A stretch of 52,318 nucleotides of DNA from the NCBI GenBank assembly GCA_947491475.1, contig CANLKN010000014.1, positions 1-52,318 of the forward strand, written 5' to 3'. The translations under genes and the position numbers were made by a program. The notes beneath the pieces are model-generated. The model was not told the DNA's origin. It saw only the letters and a list, made by a program, of their open reading frames with translations, and made no database searches. The stretch is from Akkermansiaceae bacterium (GTDB lineage: Bacteria; Verrucomicrobiota; Verrucomicrobiia; Verrucomicrobiales; Akkermansiaceae). How positions within the stretch are numbered: position 1 is the stretch's first letter; each line of letters opens with the position of its first letter. Below are positions 45,377 to 52,318 of the stretch, one piece after another.

Positions 45377-47191
45377 TTAGTTGGCAAGAATGATGGCATG
45401 AGCGGCTCCCGCGTGGCCGCGGAAGATGATGTTCGGGCTGAGCGTGCCGGAAGAATCCGGCAATGTGGCGATGGCTTGGCCTCGACTGTAGGTGCCTTGG
45501 TCAGGCTGGGTGAGAGTGAAGTTGCTGAAAGTGGTTGGGGAGCCTCCCATGCTGGTGAAGGTGGTGAGTCCGCTCTGGGCCCAAACTTGCAAGGCGTAGC
45601 CCGTTGCCGCTGATGCCACCACCAGCACTTGGCGTTGGGCGGCAGTCGGAGCGGGCGCGGTGATGTTGGCCCCCAGGGTGGCCTTGAACAGAACATCGCC
45701 ATTGCGGCTGACACTGAAGCGGTGACCGGACGTGCCGACATTGGTCCCAAAGGCCGCAATTTCATCCGTGCCGCCGGACCACGGCATGAGCGGCGTAATG
45801 CCCGGCACATTGGTGGCGATGGGAACGAGCGATCCCGCGACGATAGCACCTCCACTGATGTCACAGCTGTAAATAGCCCGTTTTTGCGGCATGCTTGCCG
45901 GGAGTAAATTGGCTCCGAAGATGATCCTGGAAATGCTGGGATTCGTCGGGTCCTCAGTCACGTGCAGGGCATAGAAAGTGTCAAAAATATAGCCTGGAAT
46001 ACCGGGTGCGGAGGCACCGCCGTGGGTGATATAGGTGCCAGTGGGAGGAAAGGACATCTGACGGCACCAAAGACTGGGCTGGGCAATGATGCCCGAATTG
46101 GGAGCGGTGCGCATGTTGGTCATTTGCCATGCGATGGCATCCTTGGTGCCGCCGAATGCTGAGCGGATGTTCAGCGCCATGAGTGAGGAATGGACCACAC
46201 CAAAGAAGTTGGCACCCATGCCGTTCGGGCCACAGGCGTTGCCCTGGCGCATCACAATCGCCTGCCCAAAGGACGGGTCTTCAATGCGGATATGCGGGCG
46301 TTTGAAAGGGGTCGCCACATTATCGATGCAATGGGCGGCCACTACGCCGGATTCGCTGATCGAAGGGCTGCCCAAGCGGCCAACGGCACCTTGCGCAGCC
46401 ATCCATAATCCGCCTAGTCCCGTGGGCGTGTTGGAGGCCACAAACCAATTGGTGGTAAGAAAGGAGCTGAGCGGATTCATCGGGGCTCCGGTGCCGCCGG
46501 GGAATTGGAAGCGGTTGATCCTCTGGGCAGGTGCGGCCAACCATTGCTCGCGCGCGGCGATATTCATGCACTGGTCATCCATCACTCCCGGCTGGCGGGC
46601 GGTCATGGGCAGACTGGAATGAGCCGCACCAAGACTGAGCATGCCGCTGTCTGAGGTGGCGATTCCTTCGCGGAAGACTAATCCTCCGGCATTGCTAAAG
46701 GTTTGGCAGGCCAGGATGCCGTTGCTGGAGATTTGCAAACGTTCGACCGAGGGATTGGTCAGGACGGATCCGGCCGCAAGTTGAAGGGGGGTCAGATTGC
46801 CAAGGCTATTCCCACCGAGCGGCGAGCCCTCGACCAAATAGGGAAGGGTGGCCGCTGGCGAACCGGTCAAACTGTAGCCCGGACCATTGCTGAAAACTGC
46901 CTCGTCATTCGCGGCGGTGATTCCAAAGACGAGATTGACTCTGGCGGGGAACGCAAAAAGGCGGTCGTTCCAGGTGTTTTGGGCGATGACCGGCAGACCG
47001 AGGTAGCGATACCAAGTCGCGAGGCCTGGGGGTAGTCCCGGCCAGCCGAAAATGCCTGCGGTGGAAGGCGGTGGCAGGGTATCGGCGACGTTCTGGATAG
47101 TCACTGTCATCTTGGGAGGCAGGGGTGGCGCTGCCATGGCTGCGGTGGATGCCAAGCTGAGGGCGAGGGCGGGGAGGCTGGTGTTTTTCAT
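45377..47191 (-). CDS. Unrecognised secreted 604-residue protein
   Basis: I do not recognise this protein. It has a clear signal peptide (MKNTSLPALALSLASTAAMA) followed by a Gly-, Asn- and Ser-rich beta-type sequence without repeats or membrane segments. Scattered Cys residues (ILACQTF, DDQCMNI, AAHCIDN, NACGPNG, LWCRQM, YSCDISG) could form disulfides. Recurrent phrases such as SSNGILACQTFSNAGGLVFREG and ISESGVVAAHCIDN suggest a beta-propeller-like repeat, which is inference. It leads the pair with the thrombospondin-repeat gene and is divergent from rpoN, sharing its 5' region. Confidence 0.8.
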   Translation of the reverse strand: MKNTSLPALALSLASTAAMAAPPLPPKMTVTIQNVADTLPPPSTAGIFGWPGLPPGLATWYRYLGLPVIAQNTWNDRLFAFPARVNLVFGITAANDEAVFSNGPGYSLTGSPAATLPYLVEGSPLGGNSLGNLTPLQLAAGSVLTNPSVERLQISSNGILACQTFSNAGGLVFREGIATSDSGMLSLGAAHSSLPMTARQPGVMDDQCMNIAAREQWLAAPAQRINRFQFPGGTGAPMNPLSSFLTTNWFVASNTPTGLGGLWMAAQGAVGRLGSPSISESGVVAAHCIDNVATPFKRPHIRIEDPSFGQAIVMRQGNACGPNGMGANFFGVVHSSLMALNIRSAFGGTKDAIAWQMTNMRTAPNSGIIAQPSLWCRQMSFPPTGTYITHGGASAPGIPGYIFDTFYALHVTEDPTNPSISRIIFGANLLPASMPQKRAIYSCDISGGAIVAGSLVPIATNVPGITPLMPWSGGTDEIAAFGTNVGTSGHRFSVSRNGDVLFKATLGANITAPAPTAAQRQVLVVASAATGYALQVWAQSGLTTFTSMGGSPTTFSNFTLTQPDQGTYSRGQAIATLPDSSGTLSPNIIFRGHAGAAHAIILAN

Positions 47192-47311
47192 GGCGTTGGA
47201 TCGATGGATGGATTTTTTCGATTGGTTCGACGGGTGGATTTTGACTCGTGCTTAATACCTTCCGGCACTATGCATAACATATCTTTTACTACGCGTATTT
47301 TTGCACGCCAA

Positions 47312-47330
47312 GAAAAATCTAGGATTTTTC
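47312..47330. promoter_or_regulatory. Perfect inverted repeat, possible activator site for rpoN
   Basis: The arms GAAAAATC and GATTTTTC flank a central TAG with full symmetry. Relative to the +1 predicted from the sigma-54 promoter (about 47409) it spans about -97 to -79, within the range used by sigma-54 enhancer-binding proteins. It lies about 120 bp upstream of the divergent secreted-protein gene, so it could serve either gene. Confidence 0.4.
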
Positions 47331-47382
47331 GGGATCTATTGAGCACCCAAGCTTACGCGGGTATTTAAAAAAAAGTTTTTGA

Positions 47383-47398
47383 TGGCATGAATTTTGCT
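47383..47398 (+). promoter_or_regulatory. Sigma-54 promoter upstream of rpoN
   Basis: The sequence TGGCATGAATTTTGCT matches the sigma-54 consensus TGGCACG-N4-TTGCW at every defined position except one C-to-T. The invariant GG and GC are ten bases apart. It is preceded by an A/T-rich stretch. The predicted start, about 12 bases past the GC, leaves a 5' leader of about 45 nt before the rpoN ATG at 47454. Confidence 0.65.
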
Positions 47399-47453
47399 TC
47401 TCTATTGCTCCATTCATCCTAGCTTGGCAGAGGCAAGCCGATTGCCGTGCCCC

Positions 47454-48884
47454 ATGGCGGACCTCTCGTTCCATCAATCGCTCACTCAGCAGCAGACGCT
47501 CGCGCCGCAGATGCGCAAGAGTTTGGAGATTCTGCAAGCGGGCACCATGGAGCTTTCGCAATTGATCACCCAGGCGCTGGAGACCAATCCGGTGCTGGAG
47601 GATGTGACCGAGTCAATCTCGCTCGATGAGGATGGCCCGGATGCCGAGGAGGCGGATTCGCTCGATTACCTCAATCAAACTGATGACGACTGGCGCGACC
47701 GCTCGATCATGGAGGGGAAATCTTCGCCGTGGACCCAAGAGGACGAGGAGAGGCGGCAGCGGGTTTACGACTCGATCGTCGCGCCCGTCACCTTGCAGCA
47801 GCACTTGAAGCAGCAACTCGATCTTTCGATGGTGGATCCGCCGGTGCGCGAGGCGGCGCAGGTGTTATTGGGAAATCTCGATGACCGGGGTTTTCTTGAT
47901 CTGCCTGCCAAGGACCTGGCGCTGAGGCATGGAATCAAGTCCGCGCACATGAGGGCGGCTTTGAGTTTGATCCAGTCCTTCGATCCCGCCGGAGTCGGTG
48001 CAACCGGCATCGCGGAATCGCTGCTGCTGCAGCTCGAGCGTGGAAGTGGCACGGACACCATCGAATACAAGATCGTGCGCGATCACCTGGAGGATCTCGC
48101 CCGCAAGCGCCAGCCGCAGATCGCCCGGGCGCTGGGCACCAGCATCGAGCGCATCGCCGAGGCCGCCGAGCGCATCGGCCGCCTCACTCCCAATCCCGGC
48201 GGCGATTTCAATCCTACCGGAAATCCCTACATCCTGCCCGATGTCGTAATCGAAAAAGACGATGAAGGAAACTTGCTTGCCAATCTCACCGGCGAACATC
48301 TGCCCCAGCTGCGAATCAATGATTTCTACAAGGACATGATTGGCAAAACCGGCGTCGATGCCAAGGCGCGGCAGTTCCTGCGCGATCAGATCCGCGATGG
48401 GCGCAGTCTGATCCGTGCGGTCTCGCTGCGTCAGGAAACCATCCTCGCCATCGCCCACAAGCTCATCGAGCACCAGCCGGAATTCTTCAGGAAAGGCCCG
48501 CGATTCCTGCGTCCGCTGACGATGAACGACATTGCCGACGAGCTTGGCATGCACGCCACCACCGTCTCGCGGGCGGTGGCGGGCAAATACATTCTCACGC
48601 CGCAGGGGCTAATGGAAATGCGCGCGTTTTTCGCCACTGGGTATCAGACCGAGGATGGCACCGAGGTTTCCAATGCCGGTGTGCGTGAGGCAATCCAGCA
48701 GTTGGTGGCTGCGGAAAATCCGGCCAAGCCGATGTCCGACGAGGCACTGATGAAGGCACTGGCCGGGCAAGGCATCAGCGTTGCGCGCCGAACCATCGCG
48801 AAATACCGCGAGCAACTCAACATCCTGCCATCCCACCTGCGGAAAACCTTCCAAGCACCAGGCCCGCGCGACAAATCCCGATAA
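47454..48884 (+). CDS. rpoN: RNA polymerase sigma-54 factor
   Basis: Sigma-54 directs RNA polymerase to -24/-12 promoters that need an ATP-driven activator. The chosen ATG gives 476 residues that begin with the Gln-rich region I (FHQSLTQQQTLAPQMRKSLEIL), then an acidic region II (about 50-90), core-binding domain, helix-turn-helix (MNDIADELGMHATTVSRAV) and the RpoN box ARRTIAKYRE from residue 444. The frame is open 20 codons further upstream, but those codons run into the sigma-54 promoter at 47383-47398 and carry no family sequence. A sigma-54-type promoter directly upstream suggests autoregulation. Confidence 0.96.
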   Translation: MADLSFHQSLTQQQTLAPQMRKSLEILQAGTMELSQLITQALETNPVLEDVTESISLDEDGPDAEEADSLDYLNQTDDDWRDRSIMEGKSSPWTQEDEERRQRVYDSIVAPVTLQQHLKQQLDLSMVDPPVREAAQVLLGNLDDRGFLDLPAKDLALRHGIKSAHMRAALSLIQSFDPAGVGATGIAESLLLQLERGSGTDTIEYKIVRDHLEDLARKRQPQIARALGTSIERIAEAAERIGRLTPNPGGDFNPTGNPYILPDVVIEKDDEGNLLANLTGEHLPQLRINDFYKDMIGKTGVDAKARQFLRDQIRDGRSLIRAVSLRQETILAIAHKLIEHQPEFFRKGPRFLRPLTMNDIADELGMHATTVSRAVAGKYILTPQGLMEMRAFFATGYQTEDGTEVSNAGVREAIQQLVAAENPAKPMSDEALMKALAGQGISVARRTIAKYREQLNILPSHLRKTFQAPGPRDKSR

Positions 48885-48979
48885 TTTGCCAGCGGGACGC
48901 TTCAGCAAAAGAATGTCAAATGCCATCGGCTTCATCAGCGCTTGATCGCGGCGGAGCTGGCGTTTAGGGCTGCTGGCCG

Positions 48980-50632
48980 ATGTCCGCCTCGTCCTTTGCC
49001 ACTCCCTCGCCCGCGCTGCAGCGCGAGGTGGACCGCCGCCGCTCGTTTGCGATCATTTCCCATCCGGACGCCGGCAAGACCACGCTCACCGAGAAATTCC
49101 TGCTCTACGGCGGTGCCTTGCAACTCGCGGGCAGCGTGACGGCGCGCAAAAACCAGCGCGCCACCACCTCGGACTGGATGGAGCTCGAAAAACAACGCGG
49201 CATCTCGGTTTCCTCCACCGTCCTGCAGTTCGAATACAAGGACTGCGTGGTCAACATCCTCGACACCCCGGGCCACAAGGACTTCTCCGAGGATACCTAC
49301 CGCGTTCTAACAGCCGTGGACGCCGCGGTGATGGTGGTGGACGCCGGCAAGGGAATCGAAAGCCAGACGCGCAAACTCTTCGAGGTCTGCCGCCGCCGCG
49401 GCGTGCCGATCTTCACCTTCATGAACAAGATGGACCGCCCGGCGCGGCCATCGCTGGATCTGTTGGACGAACTGGAAAACGTGCTCGGCATCCACGCGTT
49501 TCCCGTCAACTGGCCGCTTGGCGATGGTCCGCGCTTCAAGGGCGTCTATGACCGCGAGAACAAGCAGGTGCATCTGTTCCAACGCACCGTGCACGGCTCC
49601 TACCGCGCGCCGGTGGCGGTGACCGGCATTGAGGACGAGAGCGTAAAGGAAGCGGTGGAGGAAGGGACTTACCGGCAGGTTTGCGACGAGTTGGAGTTGT
49701 TGGAAGGTGCGGGTGCGGACTTCGATGTGAGCAAGGTGCTGGCCGGCGAGCTCACGCCGGTGTTTTTCGGCAGCGCGGCCAACAACTTCGGTGTGCAGCT
49801 TTTGTTGGATAGATTCCTGGACCTCGCGCCGCCGCCGCTGCCGCGCCAGAGCGACGGCATCACCATTGATCCCGCATCCGAGGAATTCTCCGCCTTTGTT
49901 TTCAAGATCCAGGCGAACATGAACCCGAAACACCGCGACCGCGTGGCTTTCGTGCGCATCGTTTCCGGAAAATTCGAGCGCGACATGAACGTGCTCAACA
50001 CGCGCAGCGGCGAGAAGATGCGCCTTGGAAACTCCCAGCGCCTCTTCGCCCGCGAACGCGAAACCGTGGACGATGCCTACGCCGGCGATGTCGTCGGCCT
50101 CGTCGGTAACTACGATCTGCTCATTGGCGATACGCTCGCCTCCCAGTCCGGCGTGACCTTTCATGAGATCCCGCGTTTCGCGCCCGAGTGTTTTTCCTAC
50201 CTCCACAACAAGAGCACCGCGAAATACAAACGCTTCCGCGACGGCCTCCAGCAACTCCTCAAGGAAGGCGTGGCCAGCGAGTTCCAACTGCTCGATGCCG
50301 GACCCACTTCGGTCCCGCTGTTAGGTGCGGTCGGCCCGCTGCAGTTTGAGGTCCTGCAATACCGGCTCGAAGGCGAATACGCCGCGGAAACCCGGCTTGA
50401 GCAGGCAAACTGGAACCTCGCCCGCTGGCTCAAGCCGAAGGATGGCGACCCGCTCGCCCCCGATGCGCGGCCATCACTCTCACTCGGAACCGCGCTCGCC
50501 CGCGATTCGAACGGCTGGCTCGTCGCTCTGCTGCCCAGCGAATGGGCGCTCAAAACCTTCGCGGATAAAAACGGGGACTGGATCATTTCCGACCAGCCGT
50601 TTCCGCCGCCGGTGGCGGTGGCGGTGAAGTAG
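48980..50632 (+). CDS. prfC: Peptide chain release factor 3
   Basis: RF3 is a GTPase that recycles RF1 and RF2 after translation termination. The 550 residues contain the G1 motif HPDAGKTT at 28-35, the switch region RGISVSSTVLQFEY, LDTPGHKDFSEDTYR (G3) and FMNKMDRPARPSLDLLDE (G4), which are specific for RF3 rather than EF-G. The C-terminal domain III has GAVGPLQFEVLQYRLEGEY. Length is typical (about 530). It starts 95 bp after rpoN on the same strand. Confidence 0.96.
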   Translation: MSASSFATPSPALQREVDRRRSFAIISHPDAGKTTLTEKFLLYGGALQLAGSVTARKNQRATTSDWMELEKQRGISVSSTVLQFEYKDCVVNILDTPGHKDFSEDTYRVLTAVDAAVMVVDAGKGIESQTRKLFEVCRRRGVPIFTFMNKMDRPARPSLDLLDELENVLGIHAFPVNWPLGDGPRFKGVYDRENKQVHLFQRTVHGSYRAPVAVTGIEDESVKEAVEEGTYRQVCDELELLEGAGADFDVSKVLAGELTPVFFGSAANNFGVQLLLDRFLDLAPPPLPRQSDGITIDPASEEFSAFVFKIQANMNPKHRDRVAFVRIVSGKFERDMNVLNTRSGEKMRLGNSQRLFARERETVDDAYAGDVVGLVGNYDLLIGDTLASQSGVTFHEIPRFAPECFSYLHNKSTAKYKRFRDGLQQLLKEGVASEFQLLDAGPTSVPLLGAVGPLQFEVLQYRLEGEYAAETRLEQANWNLARWLKPKDGDPLAPDARPSLSLGTALARDSNGWLVALLPSEWALKTFADKNGDWIISDQPFPPPVAVAVK

Positions 50633-50696
50633 GCGGGGATGGGGTGTGGCGGGGATGGGGTTGACCTGCAACGCGGGCCGCTAGCCTGAGTCGGCA

Positions 50697-50810
50697 ATGG
50701 CACTGCATCCGCTTTTCCGCTACGATTTCCTCTACGTCGATGAAGACGGTTTCCGGAAACACGAACCCGTGAAGGAAAACAACGGACGGACAAGGTATAC
50801 ATCACTCTGA
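50697..50810 (+). other. Small ORF or ATPase-gene start fragment
   Basis: A 37-codon frame from ATG 50697 reads MALHPLFRYDFLYVDEDGFR and ends at 50810. Its composition looks like real coding sequence. In the next frame, from about 50777 on, the ATPase-like fragment begins, so the two may be parts of one gene joined by a frameshift, or unrelated pieces. I do not recognise the family. Confidence 0.3.
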
Positions 50811-51098
50811 CCGCGAGTGGAATTCACGAAGACGTTCCTTGGACCTGCTCGCTCGAATTCTACTTCGCGAACGAGGAGTCGTTTTACTGCCGCCTTAAAG
50901 AACCTGCGAATGGAACTCTTCCAGACGCGCTGCGTCACCATCCGGTCGTGTTCCTGCCTCCCATGTCCGGGCTGGCCGAGCGCGAACACCGCAAGGAACC
51001 GGGGGAAATCGGTGTGTTGATCGGCGAAGGTCAGACCGCTCAGGTTTTAAGAAATCTCTGCTGGCAATTGTATTCCAAGGAAGACAAGAACCTATGGC
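50777..51098 (+). pseudogene. Fragment of an AAA-type ATPase
   Basis: About 105 codons without a stop encode VYITLTASGIHEDVPWTC, then FANEESFYCRL, VVFLPPMSGLAEREHRKEPG and EIGVLIGEGQTAQVLRNLC. From memory, these phrases belong to the middle of large SMC/RecF-like AAA ATPases. There is no Walker A, no proper start and no C-terminal Walker B part. The fragment ends where the first REP-like element begins. I take it to be a remnant of a gene destroyed by later insertions and deletions. The family assignment is tentative. Confidence 0.45.
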
Positions 51099-51133
51099 AC
51101 AGGCTTCGCGTTTTGCAGAGCCGCTACAGCGGC
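51099..51133 (-). repeat. REP-like element copy 1
   Basis: Read on the minus strand: a 14-bp palindrome GCCGCTGTAGCGGC, a short A-rich spacer, then CGCGAAGCCTG. It has the same layout as copies 2 and 3 but is inverted relative to them. It marks the junction between the ATPase fragment and the reverse-transcriptase fragment. Confidence 0.6.
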
Positions 51134-51319
51134 CTACCGCGAAGTGCTGGAACTGGACGCGTGGATGAGAAGGCGAGCGAGGTTATACTATTGGACTGCC
51201 CCGGCGCGATAGCGCCTCATTGAATGCGAAGCCACGCCGCAGATCCCGACGCAGGAGGGATGAAAATCTGGATAAAACTACACTACGGGGACAAGTCACG
51301 GCCTGTCCCCGTCGTCTGA
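51132..51319 (+). pseudogene. Group II intron reverse transcriptase, C-terminal remnant
   Basis: Two pieces of an intron-encoded reverse transcriptase/maturase are visible. The first, 51132-51212, encodes LELDAWMRRRARLYYW and then stops; it resembles the maturase-domain segment before the Trp-Lys-rich end. The second, 51260-51319, encodes MKIWIKLHYGDKSRPVPVV followed by two stops, resembling the extreme C-terminus. Between them the expected 50-60 residues are replaced by a REP-like element and short sequence. The catalytic domains are absent from this window. The position directly before an intron domain V supports the identification. Confidence 0.55.
51203..51233 (+). repeat. REP-like element copy 2
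   Basis: A palindrome GGCGCGATAGCGCC is followed by a 9-nt spacer and GCGAAGCC. It lies exactly at the break in the reverse-transcriptase fragment. The palindrome arms differ from copies 1 and 3 by compensating changes, as in a structure conserved as a hairpin. Confidence 0.55.
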
Positions 51320-51320
51320 T

Positions 51321-51468
51321 AGGAACCGCCGGATGCAATGCCCTGCCGCTTTAGCGGCCTGGAAAAACTCGCGAAGCCTGACTGCATGGACGGAGGCACG
51401 GAGTCAAACCCGCACGTCCGGTGGTGTGGGAGGGGTGACGGGCGCAATCCCATCACCTCGACCCGATT
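51321..51468 (+). ncRNA. Group II intron 3' end (domains V and VI), interrupted
   Basis: The domain V stem is recognisable as ACCGCCGGATGC (51325-51336) and its partner CCCGCACGTCCGGTGGTG (51409-51426). These would normally be separated by about four bases but here are 72 bases apart. Domain VI follows as GGTGACGGG / TCCCATCACC (434-457 in the 51-kb block), and the intron ends near CCCGATT at 51468. It sits directly after the reverse-transcriptase stop codons, as expected. With domain V split by copy 3 of the REP-like element, it is probably inactive. Confidence 0.55.
51345..51378 (+). repeat. REP-like element copy 3 inside intron domain V
   Basis: The palindrome GCCGCTTTAGCGGC is followed by a 12-nt A-rich spacer and GCGAAGCC, then TG as in copy 1. 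It lies in the apical loop of the intron domain V hairpin and explains most of the extra bases there. Confidence 0.6.
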
Positions 51469-52084
51469 GGACTTCTTCTGTATGTCTGAGGTTTTTGCGT
51501 TTGGTCCAAAATAAAATCGCGCCGATAGGGATTGAAAAGCTCAGAATCCAGGGCGCGTAGATGCTTGCCGCAAGAGCCCCGGAACCAAATAACTGGCAAT
51601 GCAAAATCTGGTAGCCGACCTGTCCTGTCGACCAATTCAAGGAGAACTGAACGAATCCAAAGATGATGAAAATGATCCACAGCCACTTTCTTTTTTTTAT
51701 TTTTGTCCGCGCACACGCCACCAGTGATACTAGAATGAAAAGCGGGACGATCGTGCAGGCGGCCAGAAATAGATAGTGAATGAATCCTTTATCTTTTAAA
51801 GTGAACCTATGGGTTTCTTGCAATGATCGGTCCATGGGGTTGTAGACATTCAGTCCTAAAATTTCATCACTGCCATTGTCCAATGTCCGAAAAGCGACAT
51901 TCACTAAGACCCACTTGTCTTTGTATCCGTATTGATAAGTCAAATTGTATAGAGTCGGACCTCCGTTGAAGCTGTTGCTGTTGTAGCCGACTAGGTCCAC
52001 TTCCGAAGGTTTTTCTTTACCCAGCATTCCCCTCATCTTATTGAGGATGTCATCAGTAATTTGTGCTTTGAGCCGTGGATCCAA
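51404..52084 (-). CDS. Membrane protein gene with damaged ends
   Basis: The 226-residue frame from a TTG codon at 52084 encodes a soluble N-terminal part (DPRLKAQITDDILNKMRGML, similar in feel to DUF3887-type domains) and three to four hydrophobic segments (YLFLAACTIVPLFILVSLVA, WLWIIFIIFGFVQFSL, IYAPWILSFSIPIGAILFW). Plausible coding sequence continues in frame upstream to about 52260 (KEAKATRYIHQLIDGEYEG, and CSKTDGVGTPSDQP like a lipoprotein start), but there is no ATG or GTG before a stop at 52262. The last 20 or so residues are encoded by the reverse complement of the intron 3' end. The gene is probably truncated at both ends. I do not recognise the family. Confidence 0.5.
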   Translation of the reverse strand: MDPRLKAQITDDILNKMRGMLGKEKPSEVDLVGYNSNSFNGGPTLYNLTYQYGYKDKWVLVNVAFRTLDNGSDEILGLNVYNPMDRSLQETHRFTLKDKGFIHYLFLAACTIVPLFILVSLVACARTKIKKRKWLWIIFIIFGFVQFSLNWSTGQVGYQILHCQLFGSGALAASIYAPWILSFSIPIGAILFWTKRKNLRHTEEVQSGRGDGIAPVTPPTPPDVRV

Positions 52085-52221
52085 GGAGTTCTTTATCCCC
52101 TCGTATTCTCCGTCAATGAGTTGATGAATATAGCGCGTTGCTTTCGCCTCCTTCGAATCGTCAGCAAAGGGCCGCGGATTTTTTCCCGTTAAAGTGTTAG
52201 AGTGAGGTGGTGCTGGTTGAT

Positions 52222-52250
52222 CGGACGGTGTTCCAACACCGTCTGTTTTT
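52222..52250 (+). terminator. Intrinsic-terminator-like hairpin with T5 tract
   Basis: Nine-base arms GACGGTGTT (52224-52232) and AACACCGTC (52235-52243) form a strong hairpin, extended by a G-T and a C-G pair, directly followed by TTTTT. On the plus strand it would end transcripts coming from the decayed region, or attenuate the gene that may start at 52279. Confidence 0.5.
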
Positions 52251-52278
52251 GAACAAACGTTTCAAACCAACCAACACT

Positions 52279-52318
52279 ATGAAGAGCAATATCGGTATTT
52301 TGGCCCCGCTGCAAGCGG
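52279..52318 (+). CDS. Possible start of a rightward gene (cut by window end)
   Basis: An ATG at 52279 opens a frame reading MKSNIGILAPLQA to the window edge. It follows the hairpin at 52222-52250 by 28 bases. Thirteen codons are too few to identify a product. Confidence 0.25.
   Translation, partial: MKSNIGILAPLQA

Overview
The window comes from a moderately GC-rich bacterial chromosome, most likely a member of the Verrucomicrobiota (Verrucomicrobiales). This is inferred from the mix of very large secreted LamG/GH2 enzymes, a thrombospondin-3-repeat protein with the C-terminal domain typical of that phylum, an SHD1-thioredoxin fusion and weak Shine-Dalgarno signals. It is not shown by any rRNA marker. 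I saw no tRNA, rRNA or CRISPR array.

Bases 1-29658 are one leftward carbohydrate-degradation locus. It holds six paralogous secreted glycoside hydrolase family 2 (GH2) enzymes of about 1250-1545 residues (the leftmost is cut by the window edge), one GH36-type alpha-galactosidase with an N-terminal NPCBM-like module, and one unrecognised secreted 488-residue protein. Four consecutive junctions overlap by ATGA, so the right half looks like a translationally coupled operon starting near 29.66 kb. All six GH2 proteins keep both catalytic glutamates. They differ in accessory modules and in the loop between the two glutamates, which suggests a set of related enzymes diversified for different linkages in one galactose-containing polysaccharide. 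No transporter, sulfatase or regulator gene is visible in the locus.

Bases 29954-44340 are mostly housekeeping. gltX, sucC and sucD read rightwards. A leftward block nuoD - SHD1/thioredoxin - nuoE - vapB - vapC - nuoF is a partial complex I cluster with a toxin-antitoxin pair inserted between nuoE and nuoF. A P-loop ATPase, a double-ACT protein, an SLC13/TrkA_C permease, a truncated ribD-like reductase remnant, folC and a DUF2062 membrane protein follow.

Bases 44535-50632 hold two leftward secreted proteins (a thrombospondin-3 protein and an unrecognised 604-residue protein), then rpoN and prfC reading rightwards. A near-consensus sigma-54 promoter sits directly before rpoN, with a perfect inverted repeat upstream at activator distance, suggesting that rpoN is controlled by its own product.

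Bases 50633-52318 are a decayed accessory patch: an ATPase fragment, the 3' end of a group II intron with a broken reverse transcriptase, three copies of a short REP-like palindromic element that mark the breaks (one lies inside intron domain V), and a membrane-protein gene whose two ends both look damaged.
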